Under the pieces are notes generated by a model. That model was not told the DNA's origin. It worked only from the letters and a program-made list of their open reading frames with translations, and searched no databases. The translations under genes were made by a program, and so were the position numbers. Positions 1 to 8,055 of a stretch of DNA of 60,852 nt are shown in pieces; position 1 is the first letter of the stretch, and each line of letters opens with the position of its first letter. Origin of the DNA: an uncultured Oscillibacter sp. (GTDB lineage: Bacteria > Bacillota > Clostridia > Oscillospirales > Oscillospiraceae); contig CAMBKF010000007.1 of NCBI GenBank assembly GCA_945868085.1, forward strand, positions 1 to 60,852. Direction: 5' to 3'.

Positions 1-71
1 TGGTGCTTCTATTCTACACCACATCGGAGGTTTACACAAATTTTGGGATGGTCTCTCTCCCCCCCTTGATT
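1..71. mobile_element. Possible insertion-sequence end at the window edge
   Basis: The first 70 bases lie downstream of the TnpV-like gene and contain a T-rich stretch followed by a run of seven C. On the minus strand they read like the non-coding end of an IS256-type element, but the partner end is outside the window and no transposase is present. This is a resemblance only. Confidence 0.25.
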
Positions 72-452
72 TTATATGAGTATCAGGTCGCTATTTACAA
101 TTTCAGTCGCCCGGCTGCGGACACTATTCATCCGCCTGACCCATTCCATTTGGTCGCTGGCTTTCAGCGTTTCCGTAATGCCCTCTGCATCTGCCATTTG
201 TTTTACCAGCCGAAGGAAAAGCTCTTCTGCCTGCCGGTCAATATCTGCGAGATAGGCGTTCAATTCGCCGCTGGTCAGCAGGTTGGCATATAGCACACGG
301 TGATGCTCCTTGAGATATCGTAAATGCCGCTGTCCCCATACCCCGATTGGCTGATCTTCCTCCGGCTCATCATCTCCGACAACCAGGTAATAGTCACCGA
401 CCAATTCATATTTCAGCCCTGTGCGTTCATCGGTAATGTACTTTTCCATCAT
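72..452 (-). CDS. tnpV: TnpV-like transposon-encoded protein
   Basis: The protein has about 126 residues and matches the small TnpV family carried by clostridial transposons and integrative elements: an N-terminal ITDERTGLKYELVGDYYL segment, a central GVWGQRHLRYLKEHH helix and a charged helical C-terminus. Its biochemical role is not established. An upstream Met at 470 exists, but the start at 452 is preferred because GGAGG sits five bases before it and the preceding gene's TGA overlaps it (TGATG), so the two are translationally coupled. It marks the left end of a decayed mobile element. Confidence 0.75.
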   Translation of the reverse strand: MMEKYITDERTGLKYELVGDYYLVVGDDEPEEDQPIGVWGQRHLRYLKEHHRVLYANLLTSGELNAYLADIDRQAEELFLRLVKQMADAEGITETLKASDQMEWVRRMNSVRSRATEIVNSDLILI

Positions 453-634
453 CAGCGCCTCCATCCCCACAACATTGACTTCTGCGGCTTTGCCTTGGCG
501 ACTTTGATTAATATCTCATCTACGGCATCTGTGTACCGACCCGCCGCAATCAACTTGTTGCGGAACCGGTTCAGCCCCTCAATGATAAGCCGCCATTCCT
601 GCCGGTTCAGTTCTACATAGTATTTCTGCTTCAT
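452..634 (-). CDS. Small hypothetical protein paired with TnpV
   Basis: This 60-residue basic protein starts MKQKYYVELNRQEW and lies directly upstream of the TnpV-like gene, sharing its stop region. A GGAGGAA ribosome binding site precedes the ATG. Small proteins of this type are common next to tnpV in mobile elements of gut Bacillota; no enzymatic motif is visible. Its function is unknown. Confidence 0.6.
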   Translation of the reverse strand: MKQKYYVELNRQEWRLIIEGLNRFRNKLIAAGRYTDAVDEILIKVAKAKPQKSMLWGWRR

Positions 635-711
635 ACGCTGTTCCTCCTTTGATTTTCTGCAAATATTGTAGCAGGAGAATTAGCGTAAATCGAATGTACG
701 GATATAAGAAT

Positions 712-750
712 ATCACCGAGAAAAGTCTGTGATAGACTGATCTCGGTGAT
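712..750. terminator. Long two-part hairpin
   Basis: ATCACCGAGA (712-721) pairs with TCTCGGTGAT (741-750), with an inner AGTCT/AGACT stem around a GTGAT loop. It is followed on the plus strand by TTTTCCTTT. It may be a terminator or an end structure of the element; no plus-strand gene reads into it. Confidence 0.5.
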
Positions 751-879
751 TTTCCTTTCCATTGCTACGCCTGACAACTAAGTCCTTTTAACATTTCGTT
801 TTCAGTCCGTGGCTTTGCAACTCGGTTTTTCTCCCATTGCCGATTCAGCTGCGGTGATAATTTGATTTACTGCCTTATC

Positions 880-912
880 AACGAAAACCGAACGGTTTCG
901 GGGTTTTTTCGT
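880..912 (+). terminator. Short hairpin with T run
   Basis: A CCGAA/TTCGG stem around CGG is followed by GGGGTTTTTTC, the form of a plus-strand intrinsic terminator. No gene reads into it from the left. Confidence 0.4.
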
Positions 913-989
913 GCCCCAATTTTCAAGTGCAAACAAAAAGATATTTTTCTTTGTTGAGAGGACTTGAACTACCGACCCCTCGATTGTTA

Positions 990-1032
990 GGCGGCTTTTG
1001 AGAGATTTATTCTCCCGAAAGTCGTCTTTTTT
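990..1032 (+). terminator. 15-bp hairpin with T run
   Basis: GGCGGCTTTTGAGAG (990-1004) pairs with CTCCCGAAAGTCGTC (1012-1026) with a few wobbles and one mismatch, followed by six T. It looks like an intrinsic terminator for a transcript that is no longer recognisable. Confidence 0.6.
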
Positions 1033-1065
1033 CGTTTCCCAAGAAATTTTTTTCTAAAAGGTCTT

Positions 1066-1128
1066 CCCTAAAATGTTGGAATGACCTCCCCGTTTGTTCA
1101 GGAAAGAGGTTTTCCCTACATTTTAGGG
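1066..1128. repeat. Inverted repeat with a 41-base spacer
   Basis: CCCTAAAATGT (1066-1076) and ACATTTTAGGG (1118-1128) are perfect 11-base inverted arms, with a weaker GGT/ACC extension outside. The spacer carries its own CCTC/GAGG pairing. It may be a structured leader or an element end. Confidence 0.5.
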
Positions 1129-1163
1129 CAAACCTCACTTAACTTAATAACACCGTAATCTAT

Positions 1164-1208
1164 GGGCTGACTTTGCAGAAGTAATTCTATGAAGTCAGCC
1201 CTTTTTTT
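1164..1208 (+). terminator. Intrinsic terminator ahead of the ardA-like remnant
   Basis: GGGCTGACTT (1164-1173) pairs perfectly with AAGTCAGCCC (1192-1201), then seven T. The ATG at 1189 lies in the loop, so it is unlikely to be a translation start. Confidence 0.75.
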
Positions 1209-1233
1209 ATTATCTACGAAAGGAATGAGCACC

Positions 1234-1383
1234 ATGATCAAAATCAGAATCAAAAACGCCGATCACGAGATTGACATCCGCTTCCCTATCAGCGAGAGCG
1301 AACTGTTTGCAAAGCTTGGTGAGATCCACGCTGTCGAAGGAAGGGACGCCGCTCAGTCCGCCCTTGTGACGGATGCTCTATGA
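1234..1383 (+). pseudogene. N-terminal fragment of an antirestriction (ArdA)-like element protein
   Basis: About 49 residues (MIKIRIKNADHEIDIRF...) match the beginning of a longer protein that I associate with conjugative elements of gut Bacillota and that is often labelled antirestriction or ArdA-like. The start is taken at 1234, nine bases after AAAGGA. The frame ends in a stop immediately after sliding into the reading frame of the next fragment, which overlaps it by 11 bases. I read the pair as one gene with an internal deletion plus frameshift. The family assignment is from memory and moderate. Confidence 0.5.
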
Positions 1384-1873
1384 ATCAGGACCGGTCAAAG
1401 CGGTGTTCTACTGTCCCCTCGTCGGAGAGGTAACCGATGACGAGGGCTTCAGTTCTCCCGTCGACGGTCGTTTTCTCAAGAGCTATGCGTGGGCGGTCGA
1501 AAATGCCCTGGAAGCCGATACTGCCGATGATGAAATGGACATGGCTGAGTTTTTCGATGAGGATGACAGCGTTAAGGCAAAGCTCGTCTCTGCAAAGTGG
1601 GGCGTGGAAACCTACCGTGGACGGCTCTTCGGCAGGATCGAGTGCAGCCTCAAGGAAGAACTCACCGACGCCGAAACCGAAATCCTCACTGACTGGATCA
1701 GCGGACAGAATTCGGACGGCTACGGAGAGCACTTCGAGCAGCAGCCGATTGACACCGAGGACGGCGATTTGTACGTCTCCTTCTGGAACAGCGGCGACAA
1801 CTATTCCATCATGACTCGTGACGAGTTGGATGAGTATATAGATAATCAGGGCATGACGATGGGAGGAATGTGA
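1373..1873 (+). pseudogene. C-terminal fragment of the same antirestriction-like protein
   Basis: This 166-codon acidic ORF (LYESGPVKAVFYCPLVG..., ending in GMTMGGM) has no ribosome binding site of its own, and its first ATG sits inside the end of the preceding fragment. Typical relatives continue from a longer N-terminal half that is missing here. It could still be expressed as a short protein. The next gene starts three bases downstream, consistent with an original element operon. Confidence 0.5.
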
Positions 1874-1876
1874 TAT

Positions 1877-2221
1877 ATGGCTGTGCTCTTTTCGGCGGTA
1901 ACGCTTACCGCAGACAACAATCAGGTAGAGTTTCTCGCTGCCGGTGTTCCGAGGGACGCCGACGATCTCGAGGGCTGGACTGCCTATGAAAACTTTGTGG
2001 ATGAGCTGGATTCCGAACAGGAAGTCAGCGTCCATGTGGAAGCCTATCTCTACGGCGAGGGCGAAACCTTCAAGGCAACGCCCGAGGAAGTGGCGTATTT
2101 CAAGATGCGAGCGGATGCAGACGAAGAATTCCTGCACGACCACTGCGACAACATTGAGGACGCGGACTTCACCATCCATTGGTCGCAGGATGAGCTGTAC
2201 GGAGTGGAGCTGGAGTTATGA
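1877..2221 (+). CDS. Acidic hypothetical element protein
   Basis: This 114-residue, strongly acidic protein (many Asp/Glu, ending DELYGVELEL) starts after GGGAGGAATGTGATAT. Its stop overlaps the next ATG (TTATGA). It belongs with the small accessory proteins of integrative elements; I recognise no catalytic motif. An acidic surface could suit a DNA-mimic antirestriction role, but that is speculation. Confidence 0.55.
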   Translation: MAVLFSAVTLTADNNQVEFLAAGVPRDADDLEGWTAYENFVDELDSEQEVSVHVEAYLYGEGETFKATPEEVAYFKMRADADEEFLHDHCDNIEDADFTIHWSQDELYGVELEL

Positions 2222-2385
2222 CAGCAGAAAAGAAAGACCGCAAGCCGCTCCGGATCAAGAACCTTGCAGACCTCAAGCGGCATATCAGGCTCGGAACCGA
2301 GCTGGTGGCAACGGCGCACCAATTGACGCCTTCGAAGTGTACAACGACTTTGACCGCAACCTGGTCAACCTGTTCCGATGTATGA
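2218..2385 (+). pseudogene. Truncated small element protein
   Basis: The ORF opens MTAEKKDRKPLRIKNLADL and continues to ELVATAHQ, which fits a small conserved protein of clostridial conjugative elements. After that it reads low-complexity residues in the wrong frame of the Dam gene and stops. The downstream sequence in frame 3 becomes Dam methylase from about 2304, so a deletion appears to have joined this gene's 5' part to the Dam gene. Confidence 0.5.
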
Positions 2386-3164
2386 AGGAACGGACGATGG
2401 CAACGATCCGTGAGCTTGGCTTCTGCAATCTCAACTCCAGAGAGGACTTCATTGCGATCCGCAAGTTCTTCGATCATGAGACATTCGATGACAGGTTCTT
2501 GACGGAGGAACTGATGCTCACGGAGATCATGCTTCCTCCTCCCGAGGCTGCGGAGCTGAAGGAAATTCGCCTGCGCATTACCGAAGATCACGATGTGCGC
2601 AGAGCGGCCATGTTCCTGAAGCTTCTCCGCAACAGCTACTCCAGCAGCGGAAAATCCTTTGCCTCACAGCCCTTTGACATCAGAAAACTGTTCGGGCTGA
2701 TTCAAGAGCTGGAAGACCGCATGGCAAACGTGGTCATCGAAAACCAGGACTTCGAGACGCTGATCCGCCACTATGACCGTCCCGACGCTTTCTTTTATGC
2801 CGATCCGCCTTACTTTTCAACAGAAGACATGTATGAGGTCGGCTTCGGCTGGGATGACCATGTGAGACTCAGAGAAACCCTCGGAAGGATCAAAGGCAAG
2901 TTCCTTCTGTCCTACAACGACTGCCCCGAGATCCGTGAACTGTATGACGGGTTCAGCCTGTTCGACTTCTCCCGCACCCATTCGATGGCACAGCGGTATG
3001 AAGCCGGAAAGGAATTCAAGGAGCTTCTCATTGCCAACTACGATTACTACGAGCGCGAAAACGCAAAACCCAAGCAGCTCACGCTGTTCGACATCTACGG
3101 CGACGAGAACTACGACTACGAAAAAATATTAAAGGAGAGCATTATATCATGCAAAATCAGATGA
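2304..3164 (+). pseudogene. DNA adenine methylase (D12 class), N-terminally truncated
   Basis: From 2304 the frame reads a clear D12-class adenine-N6 methyltransferase: EVYNDFDRNLVNLF, then SYSSSGKSFASQPF, the catalytic motif DPPY (ADPPYFSTEDMYEV) and the C-terminal FDFSRTHSMAQRYEAG and LLIANYDYYERENAKP blocks. The roughly 45 residues that should carry the GGK/FxGxG S-adenosylmethionine-binding motif are absent. The sequence before the junction belongs to another small gene. Internal ATGs such as 2382 could give a short product, but without the cofactor loop it should be inactive. It follows two other broken genes of the same element. Confidence 0.75.
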
Positions 3165-3415
3165 AAAACCAGCCCCTCTTTGCGCTGGTTCCCGTGCCGT
3201 ATGAGGCGCTTGTGGACGCAGGCATTGAGATCGGCGATCCTCTGCAGTTCACGGTTGAAGAAGGAAAGATCACGATGGAGCGGCTCGTTCCCGAGGAAAT
3301 CGAGATCGTCTGCAGTGGGAACTGCCAGGACTGCCCGATGCTCCTGCTCGACTGTATTGGCGGCTGCGAAGCCTGTCCCTGTAAGAATAATTGTGAAAGA
3401 AGCGAGGTGCGATAA
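3149..3415 (+). CDS. Cysteine-rich small element protein
   Basis: This 88-residue protein has an AbrB/SpoVT-like N-terminal half (LVPVPYEALVDAGIEIGDPLQFTVEEGKITMERL) and a C-terminal cluster of eight Cys in CxxC-type spacing. The Cys pattern suggests metal binding. AAAGGAG lies upstream; the start overlaps the Dam stop, and the next gene follows within three bases. Related small proteins are common in clostridial conjugative elements, usually without assigned function. Confidence 0.6.
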   Translation: MQNQMKNQPLFALVPVPYEALVDAGIEIGDPLQFTVEEGKITMERLVPEEIEIVCSGNCQDCPMLLLDCIGGCEACPCKNNCERSEVR

Positions 3416-3417
3416 CT

Positions 3418-4893
3418 ATGATCCAGATGTTCCGAATCCTTGGTAAGCGTGGACGCATTACCATCCCCTTTGAGATCCGCCAGCGCGTCGGTTTCTCCTA
3501 CAACGACGTTCTCTCCTTCCCTGAATGGTATTTCTGCCCTAAGTGCCGAAAATTCCAGCCATTAAAAAACTGGGTGGCCGAGTACAGGAAAAACGCCAAA
3601 GCAAAAACGCTTGAACGGGACGAGTATATGGTTGAGCATATGCAATGCCCCAAGTGCCGCCAGGATTTGGTCGTGGCGCGTATTGTCACGGTGTGTGAAA
3701 GCGGTCATTTGAACGATTTCCCTTGGGTAAAGTGGGTGCATGCAAAGGCCAAGAAACCGATTTGCGGAAATCCGGAATTGAAGTTTAAGACCGGCGCATC
3801 TGGAACGGAAGGGCTTGAGGGCTTGAGCGTAAGTTGCTCCTGCGGTGCTATCGCTACATTAAAGGGTGCCTTTGATAAGGATTGCTTTCAAAAGCTGGAC
3901 GAAGACCTGGGGACCAATCAATTCAGATGTGATGGAAATCATCCGTTTCGGCATACCAAAGATAAGTGTGGTTGCTATCCCAAAACCGTGCAGAGAGGTG
4001 CATCGTCCGTTTACTTCCCCGTGGTGCATAGTTCGTTGGTTATTCCCCCGTATGCAGACAAGTTGAATGCAAAAATTGAGCAAAGCAAAGCTTATGATGA
4101 TTGCATGACCATTATCGGTGATGAGGACCCTGAGGAAAGGATCGCTACAATCACCCGGCGTTTGCCGAAGTGGGTGGATAAAATTGCGCTTGAAATCGGT
4201 GCGCCCCGTGCAGAAGTGGAGAAAATCCTGACTCGCAAATGGTTGGAGCCGATGCCCGAAGATGTAGATGTGACCAGTATTCAGTATCGTGTGGAGGAAT
4301 ATACCGCTTTGTCCGGAGAAGTAGGCGCAGCTGGAGCGGGGTTGGGCGATTTCTCCCGTGAAGAAATGGACATTTCCGAGTATAATCTGCCCCATATTAA
4401 AGCCATTTCCCTTGTCGACAAGGTGCGTGTGGTAAATGCATTGATTGGGTTTTCCAGAATTCAGCCGGCAATGACCAGTAATGACGTCGGTTTTGTAGAT
4501 GTAAAGGAACCCGATACTCGGTGGTACCCTGCTTATGAAGTACGTGGTGAAGGCATCTTTATCGAGTTCAATCAAGAAGATATCGATAGCTGGATTGAAG
4601 CCCATCCGGCAGTCGTTGAGAGAGCAGCTAGGCTGAACCACAACTATGCGACATCGTTTATCGGGAAGAATCATCCACGCACGATAACGCCCAAATTCCT
4701 TAAGGTCCATAGCGAGCAGATCGGCGGATACCTCTGCTTCACGCTGGAGGGGAATGGTCAGTTTGCCGCTGTCCCGACTGAACCCGCCGTCTGGTGGATC
4801 TGGGCGCTGGCCGGCCTGGGCTGCGCCGGTGCGGCGGGCGTGATCCTGCTTTTGGTGCGCAGGCGGAAAAGGAAACCCATAAACACACAATAA
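3418..4893 (+). pseudogene. Three-part chimeric ORF: AbrB-like start, DISARM DrmB fragment, membrane-anchor tail
   Basis: The 491-codon ORF is uninterrupted, but its parts come from three families. Residues 1-34 (LGKRGRITIPFEIRQRVGF) are a small AbrB-like element protein. From about residue 36 (PEWYFCPKC) to 432 (ITPKFLKVH) it reads like DrmB, the DUF1998-type subunit of DISARM phage defence: CPKC and CPKCR Cys pairs, the VTVCESGHLNDFPWVKWVH block and GASSVYFPVVHSSLVIP. It stops before the expected conserved His-rich C-terminal third. The last 59 residues (SEQIGGYLCFTLEGNG..., then a transmembrane helix and RRRKRK) resemble the anchor of a secreted protein. GC content also rises at about 4712. 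A working DISARM system would need DrmA, DrmC and a methylase, none intact here. Confidence 0.7.
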
Positions 4894-4902
4894 CTTTTAC
4901 AG

Positions 4903-4932
4903 GGAGCTGTACCGGATCCATGGTACAGCTCC
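4903..4932 (+). terminator. Hairpin after the chimeric ORF
   Basis: GGAGCTGTACC and GGTACAGCTCC form an 11-bp perfect stem around eight bases, followed by TTGTACATTATT. The T run is weak, so termination is likely but not certain. Confidence 0.6.
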
Positions 4933-5066
4933 TTGTACATTATTAAGCCGCAAACTTTTGTATGCGGCAGACACAGACCGCCCCGACGATCCGCCCGCAC
5001 AGATACGGCCGCTCCGTGTCAGTATCACAACCCCGTAAGCCGCATGAGGGGCCCCGTGGACCATGC

Positions 5067-5095
5067 TTGAAAATTTTTTTCGCCTGTGCTATGCT
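5067..5095 (+). promoter_or_regulatory. Sigma-A-type promoter of the sensor operon
   Basis: TTGAAA (5067-5072) and TATGCT (5090-5095) are separated by 17 bases, about 55 bases before the first start codon of the two-component operon. Confidence 0.65.
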
Positions 5096-5149
5096 TCATA
5101 CTGTGTATATCTGCGCCCGGCCGCGGCCGGGCACATAAGGAGTGGAGAA

Positions 5150-6808
5150 ATGACCGAGCAGCGAAAGAAACGCATCCTGACGGCCGCTGCGGTGCTGCTG
5201 GCCGCTATCACGGCGTACGCCTTCCGCCTCATCGGCAAGGGCAGCTTTTACCCAACACTTTTTTCCTATCTGCGCAGCTTCATCTACATCGGCCTGTATG
5301 CCGCCTGGGGGCTTTCCATCCGCCAGCGCATCGTGCAGCAGCAGGTGGGCCGGTACCTCACAAGCGTATCGGTGCTGCTGATCCTGTGGTTTTCCTTCCG
5401 CACGGTGAAATATTTCATTTTCTGGCAGCCGGACGCTATACGGTACCTGTGGTATCTGTTCTATCTGCCCATGCTGTTTGTGCCCATGCTGGCGCTGCTG
5501 ATCGCCCTGTCCCTGGGCCAGCCGGATGATTACCGCCTGCCGAAAGGGACCCGGGCGCTGTGGCTCATTTCCGGCGCAATGCTCCTGCTGGTGCTGACCA
5601 ACGACCTGCACCAGTTGGTGTTTACCTTTCCGGAGGACGCCGCCGTGTGGTCGGACAGGGACCACAGCTACGGCCCGGCTTACTTTCCCGTTATCGGCTG
5701 GCAGGTGCTCTGCGGTGTGTCGGCGCTGGTGGTGATGCTCTTCAAGTGTCGGCTGAAAAACGGACGCCGCCGCCTGTGGCCGGCCATCCCCATGGCCCTA
5801 TCCCTGGCCTATCTGGCTCTGAACTATATGGGTGTGCCGTGGCTGCGGGCCCTGTTCGGGGATGTCACCGCCTTTCAGAGCTTTCTGTATATGCTCAGCT
5901 TTGAGGCATGCATCGCCTGCGGATTTATCCACTCCAACAGCCGATATGCGGACCTCTTTGCCTCCTCCGCCGGCACATCGGCCCAGATCACCGACCGGGC
6001 CTTTCACGTCCGCTATGCGGCGCTGAACACCCGCCCCATCGACAAAGGGACCATGGCAAAGGCCGCAGAGGCCCCGGTCACCATCGGCGGCGGCCTGACC
6101 GTCCACGCCATGCCCATCGGCGGCGGCTATGCCGTATGGACGGAGGATCTGTCGGCTCTGCTGCAGATCAAGGAGGAGTCCGAGAGCCTTGCCGAGGAGC
6201 TGGCGGACCGGAACGAGATCCTGCGCTACGAATACAAGCGGGAAGCCAAGCGCCGGAAGGTGGAGGAGCAGAACCGCCTGTATGACCTGCTGCAGTCGGC
6301 CACCCAGACCCAGATCGACCGCATCGCCGCCCTGACAAAGGAGTACCGGCAGACATCCGATGCCCAGCGCGGGCAGATACTCCTGTCCGAAATTGCCGTA
6401 TTGTGCAGCTATATCAAGCGCCGCAAGCATCTGACCCTGCTGGCCGACCGGGACTATAAGATCTCCGCCTCGGAGCTGGAGCGGGCCTTTTCCGAGTCCC
6501 TCCAGACCCTGAAGCTTCTGGATGTCCGCAGCACGCTGTATGCGGAGAGCGGTCTTTCCATGCTCCCCGGTAAAACGGCGGCCGCCCTGTTTGATTTTTA
6601 CGAGTCGGTCATAGAGGCCGACCTGGAGGGCCTGAAAAGCGTTCAGGTGAGCCTTGCGGATACCGCCGGCCTGCGCCTGTCGCTGCGCGTGTGCTGCGGA
6701 GCGGATCTGTCGTTTTTTGCCGGAGAGACAAATGTCCGCTATGAGGCGGACGAAGACGAGGCCTGTCAGCACCTGGTGTTTTCCCCCGAAGGAGGTGACG
6801 CAGGATGA
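5150..6808 (+). CDS. Multi-pass membrane sensor-like protein
   Basis: The 552-residue product has seven or eight hydrophobic helices in roughly its first 270 residues, a likely cytoplasmic coiled coil at about 345-400 (EESESLAEELADRNEILRYE) and a 150-residue C-terminal domain. I see no HisKA H-box and no convincing GHKL N and G boxes, so it is probably a sensory partner and not itself a kinase. The start at 5150 follows AAGGAGTGGAGAA. Its stop overlaps the kinase start as ATGA, so the two are coupled. It probably senses an envelope or small-molecule signal and passes it to the kinase; that is inference. Confidence 0.6.
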   Translation: MTEQRKKRILTAAAVLLAAITAYAFRLIGKGSFYPTLFSYLRSFIYIGLYAAWGLSIRQRIVQQQVGRYLTSVSVLLILWFSFRTVKYFIFWQPDAIRYLWYLFYLPMLFVPMLALLIALSLGQPDDYRLPKGTRALWLISGAMLLLVLTNDLHQLVFTFPEDAAVWSDRDHSYGPAYFPVIGWQVLCGVSALVVMLFKCRLKNGRRRLWPAIPMALSLAYLALNYMGVPWLRALFGDVTAFQSFLYMLSFEACIACGFIHSNSRYADLFASSAGTSAQITDRAFHVRYAALNTRPIDKGTMAKAAEAPVTIGGGLTVHAMPIGGGYAVWTEDLSALLQIKEESESLAEELADRNEILRYEYKREAKRRKVEEQNRLYDLLQSATQTQIDRIAALTKEYRQTSDAQRGQILLSEIAVLCSYIKRRKHLTLLADRDYKISASELERAFSESLQTLKLLDVRSTLYAESGLSMLPGKTAAALFDFYESVIEADLEGLKSVQVSLADTAGLRLSLRVCCGADLSFFAGETNVRYEADEDEACQHLVFSPEGGDAG

Positions 6809-8055
6809 GTGCGTTTTCTTCTCTCTCCGCCTTCTGGCAGACCATGCTGCCGCTGCTTTTATATGTGGAAGCCGTGCTGGAGCTGGGTCTTTTCCTGTAT
6901 CAGATTCTCCGCAGCAGCAAGCCCCTGCGCAGCCTGCCCTGCGCCGTACATTTCGCTATCCTGCTGACCCTTTTATTCTCGGTGACCCAGGGTGACCCGG
7001 ACCAGGGCAAGGACGCCTTTCTCCTGGGCGCACCCTGGCTGGTGTTTGTCCTGGTGATCGTATTGGTAGCCATTCACTTTGCCATCGCCTTGCCCCGGGA
7101 GTACCGCCGCCGGAAAAACGAGCTGTCCCCGTTTTCCATCAAGGAGGCCACCGACAAGCTGCCCATGGGCATCTGCTTTGCCGCTCCCGATGGACGCATC
7201 ATTCTCTGCAATAACCGGATGCGCCGCCTGTCCTTTGCCCTCTGCGGCCACGAGCTGCAGGTCGCCGGCGACCTGGCGGACGCCCTGGCCCGGCCCCACG
7301 GGTCCATCATCGTTCAGGACGGCTGCTATCTCCTGCCTGACGGCACCGTCTGGCAATTCCGCGCGCAGAACATCTCCGTGGACGGCGATGACCGCTGGCG
7401 GCAGATGACGGCCCACAACGTCACGGAGCTCTATAACGGCAACCTGCGCCAGGCGGAGATCAACCGGGAACTGACCGAGGTCAACCGCAAGCTGCAGCGG
7501 ATGTACGAGCGCATGGCGGATGACATCAAGGAACGGGAAAGCCTGGACCTGAAGGTCTATATCCACGACACCATCGGCCGCAGCCTCCTGACTATCCGGG
7601 ACATCATCGGCAGCGGCGAGGACACCCAGCGAAAGCTCGCCTCCCTGCAGGAGGCGGTGAGCATGCTGACCAGCAACCGCGTCACCTCCCACGGCACCAT
7701 GGACCAGGTGAAGCAGGCGGCCATGGCCCTGGGTGTGCGGGTGAAAACCGAAGGCTATCTGCCGCCGGATTCCGCCGCCGAGGAGCTGACGGCCGCCGCC
7801 GCCCGGGAGTGCGTGACCAACTGCCTCCGGCACGCAGGCGGCCGGGAGGTGTATATCCGCATCGCCCAGCGGGACGACCGCTACGACATCACCATCACCA
7901 ACAGCGGCGCATTGCCCGCCGGGCCCATCCGGGAGGGTAGCGGCCTGGCCAGCCTGCGCCGCAGCATCGAGGCGGCGGGGGGCGAAATGCACACGGCCTA
8001 TAAGCCCCGCTTTGCCCTGCTCATCACGCTGCCGTCAAAGGAGAACGACCTATGA
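6805..8055 (+). CDS. NarL-family-type sensor histidine kinase
   Basis: The 416-residue protein has N-terminal membrane helices (about 12-32, 47-62 and 78-98), a PAS-like region (about 115-210), and a kinase core. The likely phosphoacceptor is His254 in LKVYIHDTIGRSLL. The ATP-binding domain shows an N box (RECVTNCLRHAGG, from about 334) and a G box (GSGLASLRRSIEAAGG, from about 378). This fits HisKA_3-type kinases that partner LuxR-type regulators. It overlaps the genes before and after it by ATGA, placing it in the middle of a tightly coupled three-gene operon. Confidence 0.8.
   Translation: MSAFSSLSAFWQTMLPLLLYVEAVLELGLFLYQILRSSKPLRSLPCAVHFAILLTLLFSVTQGDPDQGKDAFLLGAPWLVFVLVIVLVAIHFAIALPREYRRRKNELSPFSIKEATDKLPMGICFAAPDGRIILCNNRMRRLSFALCGHELQVAGDLADALARPHGSIIVQDGCYLLPDGTVWQFRAQNISVDGDDRWRQMTAHNVTELYNGNLRQAEINRELTEVNRKLQRMYERMADDIKERESLDLKVYIHDTIGRSLLTIRDIIGSGEDTQRKLASLQEAVSMLTSNRVTSHGTMDQVKQAAMALGVRVKTEGYLPPDSAAEELTAAAARECVTNCLRHAGGREVYIRIAQRDDRYDITITNSGALPAGPIREGSGLASLRRSIEAAGGEMHTAYKPRFALLITLPSKENDL

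Noticed and set aside
3-293. Plus-strand 96-codon frame at the left edge
   Set aside because: It is opposite the TnpV-like gene and shows no ribosome binding site or domain.
1189-1233. ATG at 1189 as start of the antirestriction-like fragment
   Set aside because: It sits in the loop of a perfect terminator hairpin; 1234 has a proper ribosome binding site.
1944-2303. The first third of the long plus-strand frame ending at 3164 as part of the methylase
   Set aside because: It is the shadow of 1877-2221 in another frame; methylase similarity begins only at about 2304.
3418-4893. A functional DISARM defence system
   Set aside because: Only a truncated DrmB core is present, without DrmA, DrmC or an intact methylase.
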